Part shown: positions 23,831-31,691 of the stretch, in pieces
Layout: every line of letters starts with the position of its first letter
How positions within the stretch are numbered: the stretch's first letter is position 1
Assembly: GCF_003991905.1 (NCBI RefSeq)
Contig: NZ_RSCL01000015.1
Span: forward strand, 64,001-128,000
Length of the DNA: 64,000 nt
From: Dulcicalothrix desertica PCC 7102
GTDB taxonomy: Bacteria; Cyanobacteriota; Cyanobacteriia; Cyanobacteriales; Nostocaceae
Direction of reading: 5' to 3'
Notes under the pieces: generated by a model
What the model saw: the letters and a program-made list of their open reading frames with translations, nothing else
Databases searched by the model: none
Told to the model about the DNA's origin: nothing
Translations under genes and position numbers: made by a program

Positions 23831-26014
23831 ATGGATGGTGAAAGCTGCAAGCGCAATGGATGTAGTGGTACCATTGATGACGGCTATTGCAATATATGCG
23901 GACACGCTGCGATTAAAAGCGTAGGGACATCTAACATACAGTCTTCGTTATATAACCAGCCAACCAGAGTTAGTGGCAACATTACTACTGGTACAGGTTC
24001 CTCACCTCTTAATAGTCGCTCCCACGGTTCAAGGCGTACTGGGGGAACAAGGGGAAGTAGTCGAAAACAATTAGGCGCCGGGTTAATATCTATACCCGAA
24101 CTACCTTCGACTGACCCTGAAAAGCTGATTATGGCTGAAGCGAAGGTGCCTGAAAACAAGCGCTTTTGCTCTAATTGTAATAATCCTTTAAAAAGGGAAA
24201 AAGGCTTTTGTCCTCAGTGCGGTCATAAGTATTCGTTTATTCCTTCCTTAACCCGTGGTGATGTTGTTTCGGGACAATATGAAGTTAAAGGCGCCATTGC
24301 ATATGGTGGTTTAGGATGGATTTATCTTGGTTTTGATATAACTCTTTCGCGTTATGTAGTTTTAAAAGGATTACTAAATACAGAAGATGCTTCGAGTGCT
24401 GCGGTTGCTGTAGCTGAGAGGCAATTTTTAGCTTCTGTAAAACATGGTAATATCGTCGGAATTTATAACTTTGTCAATCACGGCGCCGAAGGCTTCATTA
24501 TTATGGAGTATGTCGGTGGTAAAACGCTTAAGGATATTCGCAAAGAACGGGGACCTCTACCAGTTGCCGAAGCTATTGCTTATATTCATAGAATATTAAG
24601 TGCTTTTGCTTATTTACATTCACTGGGTTTAGTTTATTGTGACTTTAAACCTGATAATGTCATGCTTGAAGGCAGTGATGTTAAATTGATTGATATGGGT
24701 GGGGTACGACGCATTGATGACCCCAATGGCGATATTTACGGTACAGTTGGTTACAGCGCACCCGAAGCAGGTGAAGGACCCACGGTAGTATCAGATTTAT
24801 ATACTATTGGTAGAACACTTGCTGTTTTACTCACTAACATTCGCTCTTTTAGTAAAGAACATTTATATAAATTACCAACTCCACAAGAAGAACCTTTATT
24901 TGCCGAACAAGAATCTTTGTACAGATTTTTACTCAAATCTACTGTGGAAAACCCTGATGAAAGATTTCAATCTGCTGATGAAATGGCAGAGCAGCTTTTA
25001 GGAGTTCTTAGGGAAATAGTAGCAAAACAAACTGGTACACCACGTCCAAGTACTAGCACGATGTTTGGTGGTGATATGCTGGCTTTAATGGATGGTAATA
25101 GTTTCGGCGCCATTAAACCAAATCATCATCAATTACCAATGCCATTACTCGATACTACAGACCCAAGCTGTAATGGGATATTAGCAGCAGGCGCCGTAAG
25201 TGTAATCAACTTGCAAATTAGTAACTTAAGACAAGTTGTTCAACAGTATCCTAACTCCCGCGAAGCATTATTAAGACTGGCTAATAGTTTAATTGAAGCT
25301 AGTAACTATGAAGAAGCCGAACAATACTTAAAACAAGTTGAAGAAAAAGACGCTTGGGACTGGCGAGTACTATGGTACCGAGGACGCAGTTTGATGGCAC
25401 AAGGTAAATATCAAGAAGCACAAAAGATATTTGACCAAGTTTATTTTGATTTACCAGGAGAACTACCACCTAAGTTAGCACTAGGTTTAGCAGCAGAAGC
25501 AGCAGGAAATTTCAAGTTAGCAATGCAAATGTATGACTTAGTATCACTTCAAGACCCTAGTTATACAGCAGCAGCATTTGGTTTATCACGGTGTTTACGT
25601 GTACTAGGAAAACGTAGCGAGGCAGTAGCAGCATTAGAACGTATACCCCACACCTCGAATTTACATACACGCTCGCGCGTTGAAATTGCCAATACATTAA
25701 TAGATAACTCAAATGGGGCGCCAGTAGCCAAAGAACTCCAAGAAGCTGCAAAAGTAGTTGAGACACTAACTCTAGACGGTATTGAACGTTATCGGTTAGC
25801 CAAACAAGTCTTGGAAACAGCTTTAAACTTAGTCACTTCTAAACAACTTCCTCCCACAGATAACATTTCTATTTTGGGAGAACCATTAAAAGAACTGTAC
25901 CTACGAAAAGGTTTGGAAAAAGCACTTCGTAATATGGCACATCTTTCTACAGGAGATGAAAAAATCCAGCTAGTTGACGAAGCAAACCGTGTCCGTCCAA
26001 AAACTTGGATTTAA
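23831..26014 (+). CDS. pknG: PknG-type serine/threonine protein kinase
   Basis: 727 residues with the full architecture of mycobacterial PknG. There is a first zinc ribbon (C6, C11, C20, C23), a Ser/Thr/Gly-rich disordered stretch (30-85), then the rubredoxin-like pair CSNC/CPQCGHKYSF (C113, C116, C127, C130). The kinase domain follows at about 146-395, and a TPR-like helical C-terminus at about 455-720. The sequence DVVSGQYEVKGAIAYGGLGW is nearly that of PknG. Catalytic features are K179 (VVLKGL), D271 in YCDFKPDN, and DMG in place of DFG at 288-290. PknG senses amino-acid/nitrogen state and phosphorylates an FHA protein (GarA/OdhI) that controls 2-oxoglutarate metabolism. The extra N-terminal zinc ribbon is additional to the mycobacterial form. 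It is cytosolic and followed by PP2C after 41 bp. Confidence 0.93.
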   Translation: MDGESCKRNGCSGTIDDGYCNICGHAAIKSVGTSNIQSSLYNQPTRVSGNITTGTGSSPLNSRSHGSRRTGGTRGSSRKQLGAGLISIPELPSTDPEKLIMAEAKVPENKRFCSNCNNPLKREKGFCPQCGHKYSFIPSLTRGDVVSGQYEVKGAIAYGGLGWIYLGFDITLSRYVVLKGLLNTEDASSAAVAVAERQFLASVKHGNIVGIYNFVNHGAEGFIIMEYVGGKTLKDIRKERGPLPVAEAIAYIHRILSAFAYLHSLGLVYCDFKPDNVMLEGSDVKLIDMGGVRRIDDPNGDIYGTVGYSAPEAGEGPTVVSDLYTIGRTLAVLLTNIRSFSKEHLYKLPTPQEEPLFAEQESLYRFLLKSTVENPDERFQSADEMAEQLLGVLREIVAKQTGTPRPSTSTMFGGDMLALMDGNSFGAIKPNHHQLPMPLLDTTDPSCNGILAAGAVSVINLQISNLRQVVQQYPNSREALLRLANSLIEASNYEEAEQYLKQVEEKDAWDWRVLWYRGRSLMAQGKYQEAQKIFDQVYFDLPGELPPKLALGLAAEAAGNFKLAMQMYDLVSLQDPSYTAAAFGLSRCLRVLGKRSEAVAALERIPHTSNLHTRSRVEIANTLIDNSNGAPVAKELQEAAKVVETLTLDGIERYRLAKQVLETALNLVTSKQLPPTDNISILGEPLKELYLRKGLEKALRNMAHLSTGDEKIQLVDEANRVRPKTWI

Positions 26015-26017
26015 ATT

Positions 26018-26050
26018 AGTTAGGAGTTAGGAGTTAGGAGTTAGGAGTTA
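26018..26050 (+). repeat. Heptamer tandem repeat (GTTAGGA)
   Basis: The heptamer is repeated between four and five times and fills almost all of the 41-bp gap between pknG and the PP2C gene. Each unit holds TAGGAG, and the last lies about 9 bp before the ATG, so it serves as the ribosome binding site. Short tandem heptamers are a known feature of heterocystous cyanobacteria. Confidence 0.85.
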
Positions 26051-26055
26051 CCAAC

Positions 26056-27078
26056 ATGAATTTACAATGTTCTCAATGTGGGGCAACCCTACAAATCGAT
26101 GATAACTTTTGTGAGGAATGCGGCGCCTCTGTGGCAGTTCCAACATTCTCTCCACAAATGCATAAATCTATGAATGTAGATAGGAATATATATAGTAAAG
26201 ACCAATGTGAAAAATGTGGCGCCTCTTCAACTCTAATTGATGAAGAAGGGTTTTGTTTACAGTGTGGGTTTCGACGGGTACCTCACGAACTCGACCATTT
26301 TGAGGTGATAATTTCACCAAAACTAGCTGCTTGCTGCGACCGAGGACTAAGACATCATCATAATCAAGATTTTGTCGCATGTGCCGAAGTTAATAACGGC
26401 AAAGCTTATGTAATGGTTGTTTGTGACGGTGTTTCTAGCGCACAACTTGCAGAGTTAGCATCTAAAGCTGTAGCAGAGACAACTTGCCACGCATTAGTTG
26501 AAAGGGTCAACGAAGAACTAAAACTTGGGGAAGTACAACATGAAAGAGACATAATACGTGAATCTATCGAAATTGCCAAACAAGCAGTATGTGACATTCC
26601 TTATAGCAAAACTACAAAAGAGAATGACCCTCCATCAACAACAATTGTCGCAGCAGTTGTAATGAACGGTGTCGCTAAAATTGTATCAATGGGTGACAGT
26701 CGCGCTTACTGGATATCTCCTAGTGGTTCACAGTTACTAACAGAAGATGACTCGTGGTTTAATGAAGTTGTCAAGTTAGGAAAAATGACTGAAGCAGAAG
26801 CACGTAAATCACCACATGCTCACGCTATCACAAGCTGGATAGGCGCCGATGCTGAAAACAACCATCCATCACCTTTCGAGTTTAATATTCCTGGTACTGG
26901 ATATCTATTATTATGCAGCGATGGATTATGGAACTACGCACCCGAACCATCACAAATGGAAATACTCGTCAAGCAATATTTACATTTGGATACTGGAGCG
27001 ATGGCACGTAATTTAGTTGAATATGCACGCGCGTGTGGTGGTCATGACAATATTACTGTAGCTGTACTCTCTTTATAA
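26056..27078 (+). CDS. Zinc-ribbon PP2C-type protein phosphatase
   Basis: 340 residues. Two zinc ribbons come first (CSQCGATLQIDDNFCEECGA at 4-23, and CEKCGASS ... CLQCG at about 52-74). A PP2C domain follows: CDRGLRHHHNQDF, the metal-binding VVCDGVSSA, SMGDSRAYW, LLCSDGLWNY and the final GHDNITVAVLSL. All the aspartates needed for the two-metal site are present. It would remove the phosphates added by PknG, and the shared zinc-ribbon style suggests the proteins of this operon meet at a common partner. Translation is probably driven by the heptamer-repeat ribosome binding site. Confidence 0.92.
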   Translation: MNLQCSQCGATLQIDDNFCEECGASVAVPTFSPQMHKSMNVDRNIYSKDQCEKCGASSTLIDEEGFCLQCGFRRVPHELDHFEVIISPKLAACCDRGLRHHHNQDFVACAEVNNGKAYVMVVCDGVSSAQLAELASKAVAETTCHALVERVNEELKLGEVQHERDIIRESIEIAKQAVCDIPYSKTTKENDPPSTTIVAAVVMNGVAKIVSMGDSRAYWISPSGSQLLTEDDSWFNEVVKLGKMTEAEARKSPHAHAITSWIGADAENNHPSPFEFNIPGTGYLLLCSDGLWNYAPEPSQMEILVKQYLHLDTGAMARNLVEYARACGGHDNITVAVLSL

Positions 27079-27143
27079 GCGAACAATTGTCATGCCAAAC
27101 ACAACAAGCGAACAATTGTCATGCTGAGGAACGAAGCATCTAA
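27077..27143 (+). repeat. 19-bp direct repeat plus dispersed repeat
   Basis: AAGCGAACAATTGTCATGC occurs at 27077-27095, overlapping the PP2C stop, and at 27106-27124. The second copy continues into TGAGGAACGAAGCATCT, the reverse of the core of the 20778-20994 tandem repeat. Confidence 0.8.
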
Positions 27144-27173
27144 TAAATTATCAAAACCCTTAAAAAACAGCTT

Positions 27174-27587
27174 ATGTCTAAACCAATATTAGATACTTCA
27201 AGTCAAGTAGATGAAAAATACATTGATAGAGTTATAGATTCAGCTATCCAACAAGCTAATGATACTGATGAACCCGAACAAGTTTCTATCAATATGACCG
27301 AATCTCAAGAAAAAATGGCACGAGAAATTCGTATTGCTCTAGGATTAGCTTTTGGTGTAACAATAAATTCTGCTATTAAATACGCTCTTTATTATACCAA
27401 AAATCAACAAGTAGACCTGGAACAACTGCCTGAATACCTTAGTTGTATAAGCTCTTATTCAGTTAAAATTAAAGTAACACCTGAAACGTGGTCTAAGTTA
27501 AGAGAATTAAACAAAGAAAATCGAATTTCGGAATGCGCTGCTGTTGGAATTGAATTATTGTATAAAAAATTAATAAATTTTGTTTAG
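27174..27587 (+). CDS. Small protein with two RHH-like segments
   Basis: 137 residues. Two successive strand-helix-helix stretches can be drawn: QVSINMTESQEKMAREIRIA...TINSAIKYALYYT (about 41-80) and YSVKIKVTPETWSKLRELNK...SECAAVGIELLYKKL (about 95-133). Each has the β-strand then paired helices of ribbon-helix-helix regulators. A single chain with both halves could fold as a pseudo-dimer. It interrupts the PknG operon between PP2C and vWA and is preceded by repeats, so it may be a later insertion. No close family was recognised. Confidence 0.55.
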   Translation: MSKPILDTSSQVDEKYIDRVIDSAIQQANDTDEPEQVSINMTESQEKMAREIRIALGLAFGVTINSAIKYALYYTKNQQVDLEQLPEYLSCISSYSVKIKVTPETWSKLRELNKENRISECAAVGIELLYKKLINFV

Positions 27588-27733
27588 TTGAAAAATAATT
27601 GGTAAAAAAATTACCGTATGCACTTGCTTTTGTTAATAGAAGCGTAAAAAAGGAGAAATGTTAATCTTCACTTTACGTTGTCCGGATAAGTTTAATTGTA
27701 AATCGACCTACGTTCACACTAATTATATATATT

Positions 27734-29008
27734 ATGAGTACTCAATTTAAGGCTGAAGTTTTTCAAAATCAGTTCCTCGCGCAAAATGCTAAGGAAGTTC
27801 ACGCCATTATGACTGTTGCTGCTTTTGGTGATGGTGTTTCGAGTAATCAAGGTGTTAGTAAATTATTTGGTGTGATTTGTGATACTTCTGGTTCGATGGG
27901 GGGTGAGAAGATTCGCGCGGCAAAAGCGGCGATGATTAGAATTGTGGAGTTGTTGCCAGAGGATGCTTCGTTTTTTATTGTAACAGGCGCCAGCATTGCT
28001 AGTTTAATTTTCCCAGTTTTTCAAGCCACACCACAAAATAAACAGCGCGCGATAGAAGAAATTAAACAAATAGGCGCCAGTGGTGGTACAGTTATTTCAC
28101 GTTGGTTGGCTGAAGCGCGCAAACAGTTTGATAAAATGCCGAATGGTTTACGTCAAGCGCTTTTACTTACCGATGGTCAAAATGATGACTCGGATGAAAT
28201 TGCATTAGAAAATGTGCTGAGTACTTGCGAAGGAATGTTTCAATGTGACTGTCGAGGTGTTGGTACTGATTGGCGTGTTAAACAGTTACAGCAAATATCA
28301 GGGAAATTACTTGGTACGACAGATATTATCGCAAAGCCAGAAATGATAGAAGCTGATTTTCAAACGATTTTAGCAACAGCTATGAATAAGAATATCAGCG
28401 ATGTGTCACTACGTTTGTGGACACCGAGTGGCGCCCATGTTTTGTATTGTAAGCAAGTTAGTCCTGATATTGTAGATTTAACAACGCGCGCCAAACTTGT
28501 TAAACCACAAGTTAATGATTATCCTACAGGCGCCTGGGGTAAAAGTGAATCGCGCGATTATCACTTTTGTATTCAAGTCAACCCTGGTAATGTTGGTGAT
28601 GAAATGCTTGCTGGTCGAGCTAGTCTTATATATACCGTTGATGGTCTTGAAACCAAAGTTGCCGAAGCACGGATTATTACTGTTTGGACGGATGATGATG
28701 CTAAGTCTACTAAAATTGACCGAACGGTGGCTCACTATACAGGACAAGCTGAACTTGCTGATTCAATTCAACAAGGATTAGAAGCGCGGGATAGAGGAGA
28801 TTACGAAGTTGCTACAGCGAAGTTAGGTAAAGCAGTTAAACTTGCTCACGAGTCAGGAAACGAAGCTACTGCTAAATTACTCAAAAAAGTCGTTGATATT
28901 GAAGATGCAGCAACCGGAACAGTCAAAATTAAGCGTCAAGTTGCCAAAGAAGACAGTATGGCACTTGAAACCCGTTCCACCAAAACAACTCGCATCCCTA
29001 AATCTTAA
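27734..29008 (+). CDS. vWA domain protein with Thr-rich C-terminal tail
   Basis: 424 residues. A von Willebrand A domain with a complete MIDAS motif (DTSGSM at 50-55, then SGGT and LLTDGQND) occupies about 40-215. A β-rich region follows (about 220-330), then a helical TPR-like segment (LADSIQQGLEARDRGDYEVATAKL, 343-385). The tail ends ETRSTKTTRIPKS. vWA proteins with an MIDAS bind partners through a metal-bridged acidic residue. The Thr/Ser-rich basic tail is a plausible kinase target, analogous to the N-terminal ETTS site of GarA that FHA domains read; that is inference. The FHA gene starts 2 bp downstream. Confidence 0.9.
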   Translation: MSTQFKAEVFQNQFLAQNAKEVHAIMTVAAFGDGVSSNQGVSKLFGVICDTSGSMGGEKIRAAKAAMIRIVELLPEDASFFIVTGASIASLIFPVFQATPQNKQRAIEEIKQIGASGGTVISRWLAEARKQFDKMPNGLRQALLLTDGQNDDSDEIALENVLSTCEGMFQCDCRGVGTDWRVKQLQQISGKLLGTTDIIAKPEMIEADFQTILATAMNKNISDVSLRLWTPSGAHVLYCKQVSPDIVDLTTRAKLVKPQVNDYPTGAWGKSESRDYHFCIQVNPGNVGDEMLAGRASLIYTVDGLETKVAEARIITVWTDDDAKSTKIDRTVAHYTGQAELADSIQQGLEARDRGDYEVATAKLGKAVKLAHESGNEATAKLLKKVVDIEDAATGTVKIKRQVAKEDSMALETRSTKTTRIPKS

Positions 29009-29010
29009 TT

Positions 29011-29709
29011 ATGTCTACTTATCAATGTCTCAAGGGTCACTTATCTACAGAGTCTGATTATTGTTCGGAGTGTGGTGCCAAAATTCAGGGTAGTATTGAG
29101 CAGGTAATTACAGTAAATCCACCTGATAATTTACCTAAGCTGGCAAAAAATGCAATAACTTGTCCTGCGTGTACTGCTCCACATGACTCTACTAGCGGTC
29201 ACTTCTGCGAAATTTGCGGGTATAACTTTAACACAGGTGTACATGGAGAAGTTCCATTAATTATTTTAGATTCAGATACTATATCACCGCTTCCTGTGGA
29301 AACCCCACAAAATGTAGAGACGCGACATGTAGCGTCTCTACAGCAAAAACAAATTGAAATTACTATTACTGTTGACCCTGCGTTACGAAATGCTGAAAGT
29401 CCAGAAGCTCCTAATCAGCCACCAATTATTTTACGACTTGATAAGGATAGTAACCTAATTGGGCGCCTAAGCATTGCACGTGGTATTAATCCAGAGATAG
29501 CACTCAATTTTGACAGTGCTGTTTCTCATCGTCATGCGTTAATTAATCGTCAAAGCGATGGAACTTTTACTTTGCGCGATATTGATTCGTCAAATGGAAC
29601 TGTACTTAACACTGTGGAATTAATGCCAATGGTTGATGCTGTTCTTAAAGATGGTGATGAGTTTTCTTTAGGACATTGGACTCGAATCAAAGTTAGATTG
29701 TGTAATTAA
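29011..29709 (+). CDS. Zinc-ribbon FHA domain protein
   Basis: 232 residues. Two zinc ribbons (CLKGHLSTESDYCSECG; CPACTAPHDS ... CEICG) are followed by a linker and a C-terminal FHA domain at about 145-230. The phosphothreonine-binding residues are visible: NLIGR, AVSHRHA and DSSNGT. It starts 2 bp after the vWA stop. By analogy with GarA/OdhI, which bind and inhibit 2-oxoglutarate enzymes under PknG control, it may be the effector of this operon. It lacks the N-terminal ETTS motif of GarA, so its phospho-partner may be another protein such as the vWA tail. Codons about 101-110 are made of a 28-bp dispersed palindrome. Confidence 0.9.
   Translation: MSTYQCLKGHLSTESDYCSECGAKIQGSIEQVITVNPPDNLPKLAKNAITCPACTAPHDSTSGHFCEICGYNFNTGVHGEVPLIILDSDTISPLPVETPQNVETRHVASLQQKQIEITITVDPALRNAESPEAPNQPPIILRLDKDSNLIGRLSIARGINPEIALNFDSAVSHRHALINRQSDGTFTLRDIDSSNGTVLNTVELMPMVDAVLKDGDEFSLGHWTRIKVRLCN
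29314..29341. repeat. 28-bp palindromic repeat inside the FHA coding sequence
   Basis: The arms GTAGAGACGC and GCGTCTCTAC surround 8 bp. It has the same length and ends as the intergenic copies at 19742 and 20490. It is read in frame and adds about nine residues (VETRHVASL) to the linker between zinc ribbon and FHA. Confidence 0.85.
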
Positions 29710-29738
29710 ATTTTTGTAACCTATTACCTACAATAGAT

Positions 29739-31166
29739 ATGAATTACAATACTGCTGTTTTGCGTTCTAAATATATTTCGTTACTGAAGAAAAGGAATTT
29801 TAATACTCCGCAAGTTTTAAAAGCAGCTCTTTATCTGACTTGGGGCGCCAGTTTTCTGCTAGCTTTAACTACTATCTTTGGCGCCCAAACTCAAAGGCAA
29901 GCAATTCAAAGTGTTGGTAAAGATTCAATACCTAGTATTATTACTGCACAACGCATTAAGGATACTTTGGTAGGTATGGATGCTTATGTTGCAAATGAAT
30001 TACTTCTTAAACCTACAGATTATGTTGGGGCGCCTCAAGAATATGAAAAGCTTCGACGTAGTGCTATTGATGGCTATGAAGAACGTCGCAAAGCGTTTTC
30101 AGAACGACTTATTATAGCTGCAAAAAATATTACTTATGGTGAAGCTGAAACCAAACCTATTGAAACTTTGCAGTTAAGTTTGGGTGATTATATTGCGAAA
30201 GTTCAAAGCGCGCGCGATTTTCATCAACGTGGTGATGCAAATGGAGCTTTGTTAGCTTACCGCGAAGCATCACAAATTATAGATAATATATTAATGCCCG
30301 CTGTTGATAAACTCGATAACGTTAATTTCCAGCAATTAGATATAATTTACAGCCAGCAGGGTTTTAAAACAACTGGTTCGCTATTTTTGATTTTAATTTC
30401 AGGTACATTTTTATTAGGAGTTTTAGCTGTTACTCAAGTCTTTTTATACCTAAAAATGCGGCGAATTTTAAATCCCATGTTGCTAGGTGCAACAGCAATT
30501 ACATTAATATTTATTGGATACAGCACGCAGTCTTTAATCTCAGCATCTAACAATTTAAAGGTTGCAAAAGAAGATGCTTTTAATTCGCTTTATGCATTAC
30601 GTCAAGCACGCGCACTTGCTTATGGCGCCAATGCGGATGAAAGTCGTTATTTATTAGATAAAGAGAACGCACTCAAGCACGAACAAGCCTTTTTTGATAA
30701 AGTCAATCAAATTATGAAATTGCCTGTTGGCAAAACTTGGAATGATGTCAAAGCAACATTAATCGCTGGCAAAAAAGTCGAAGGTATAACAGGGTTATTT
30801 GCGATTGGGATTAATAATATTACTTTTCCAGGTGAGCGTGGAGCAGTAATAGGAACAATTTTAACCTTTGGTGACTATTTAGATATTGACAAGCAAATTC
30901 GGCACTTAGAACAAAGTGGAAAACATCTTGAAGCAGTCAAATTAACTGTAGGCAAAGATAAAGGACAATCAAACTTTGCATTTGACGAATTTAAAAAAGC
31001 CCACCTTAAAGCCCAAGAAATTAATAGTAAAGTTCTTGATAAATATATTGACCAAGGTTTTCAAAATATCCAAGGTTTTGAAGCTATTACTGTTATTGCT
31101 ACTTTAAGTATTTCTACTCTAACACTATTTGGATTACGTCTGCGCCTACGTGAGTATCAAATATAA
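29739..31166 (+). CDS. Four-span membrane sensor-like protein (GlnX-like)
   Basis: 475 residues. Four hydrophobic spans: about 31-48 (LTWGASFLLALTTIFGA), 210-237 (SLFLILISGTFLLGVLAVTQ), 243-262 (NPMLLGATAITLIFIGYSTQ) and 449-468 (AITVIATLSISTLTLFGL). Two helical, probably periplasmic, domains lie between spans 1-2 and 3-4, like double four-helix-bundle sensors. This is the layout of mycobacterial GlnX, the membrane partner that passes amino-acid signals from the binding protein GlnH to PknG. Presence in the same operon as pknG makes that match persuasive. No GlnH-like binding protein is in the window, so the signal may be sensed directly or the partner is elsewhere. Confidence 0.75.
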   Translation: MNYNTAVLRSKYISLLKKRNFNTPQVLKAALYLTWGASFLLALTTIFGAQTQRQAIQSVGKDSIPSIITAQRIKDTLVGMDAYVANELLLKPTDYVGAPQEYEKLRRSAIDGYEERRKAFSERLIIAAKNITYGEAETKPIETLQLSLGDYIAKVQSARDFHQRGDANGALLAYREASQIIDNILMPAVDKLDNVNFQQLDIIYSQQGFKTTGSLFLILISGTFLLGVLAVTQVFLYLKMRRILNPMLLGATAITLIFIGYSTQSLISASNNLKVAKEDAFNSLYALRQARALAYGANADESRYLLDKENALKHEQAFFDKVNQIMKLPVGKTWNDVKATLIAGKKVEGITGLFAIGINNITFPGERGAVIGTILTFGDYLDIDKQIRHLEQSGKHLEAVKLTVGKDKGQSNFAFDEFKKAHLKAQEINSKVLDKYIDQGFQNIQGFEAITVIATLSISTLTLFGLRLRLREYQI

Positions 31167-31242
31167 TTATACCATGAGCAAAAATTATGAATTTAAATAA
31201 TATGTTAATATGTCGGGGATATCTAAATATTTACACTGAATA

Positions 31243-31437
31243 TTGGTACTTTTATATACCGATAAAGACGGTTATTTTGTAGCTGAAGTACCAAGTTTGC
31301 CTGGGTGTATAAGTCAAGGTGAAACTCGCGAAGAAGCTCTAGAGAACATTCAAGAAGCTATCAAGCTGCATATTGAAGTTTTACAAGAACGAGGTTTACC
31401 AGTCCCTGTAGATAATATAGAAGTGGTAGCCGTATGA
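31243..31437 (+). CDS. hicB: HicB family antitoxin
   Basis: 64 residues from TTG at 31243. It has the full HicB signature DKDGYFVAEVPSLPGCISQG and the helix TREEALENIQEAIKLHIE. The usual first few residues are missing because an in-frame stop lies just upstream, so the N-terminus is probably slightly shortened. Its stop overlaps the start of hicA (ATGA), the usual coupling. HicB binds HicA and represses the operon. With hicA broken, it may be an orphan antitoxin. Confidence 0.85.
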   Translation: MVLLYTDKDGYFVAEVPSLPGCISQGETREEALENIQEAIKLHIEVLQERGLPVPVDNIEVVAV

Positions 31438-31691
31438 GTAAATTGCCAACGGTTTCGGGTGCAGAATGTGTTAAAGCTTTAGAGAAAATAGGTTTTGCCG
31501 TACAGAGGCAACGTGGTAGTCATATCACAATGGTTATGTCTGGAACGGGCAAGGATGCCCATTCCACAAAGTCTTATACATATTCCACAAAGTCTTATAC
31601 ATATTCCACAAAGTCTTATACATATTCCACAAAGTCTTATACATATTCCACAAAGTTTTATATATATTTAGGTGATTTTACCGTAATCTAG
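31434..31691 (+). pseudogene. hicA: hicA toxin gene disrupted by a minisatellite
   Basis: The first 34 residues (MSKLPTVSGAECVKALEKIG, then FAVQRQRGSHITMVM) are a standard HicA start, including GSH with the catalytic histidine. Instead of the expected C-terminal half the frame runs into GACGGGCAAGGATGCCCATTCC, a dispersed repeat, and then five 21-bp units encoding STKSYTY over and over. The frame ends inside the convergent ABC transporter gene. HicA is an mRNA interferase of about 70-85 residues; without the helix and strand after GSH it should not fold. Confidence 0.8.
31561..31665 (+). repeat. 21-bp minisatellite, five units
   Basis: ATTCCACAAAGTCTTATACAT starts at 31561, 31582, 31603, 31624 and 31645, with the last unit diverged. 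The unit begins with the right end of a dispersed GGGCAAGGATGCCCATTCCAC palindromic repeat, which suggests slippage expansion after that repeat entered hicA. Confidence 0.93.

Noticed and set aside
27658-27750. 30-codon ORF before the vWA gene with an adjacent AGGAG
   Set aside because: The AGGAG is only 2 bp from the ATG, too close for normal initiation, and the ORF overlaps the vWA start.
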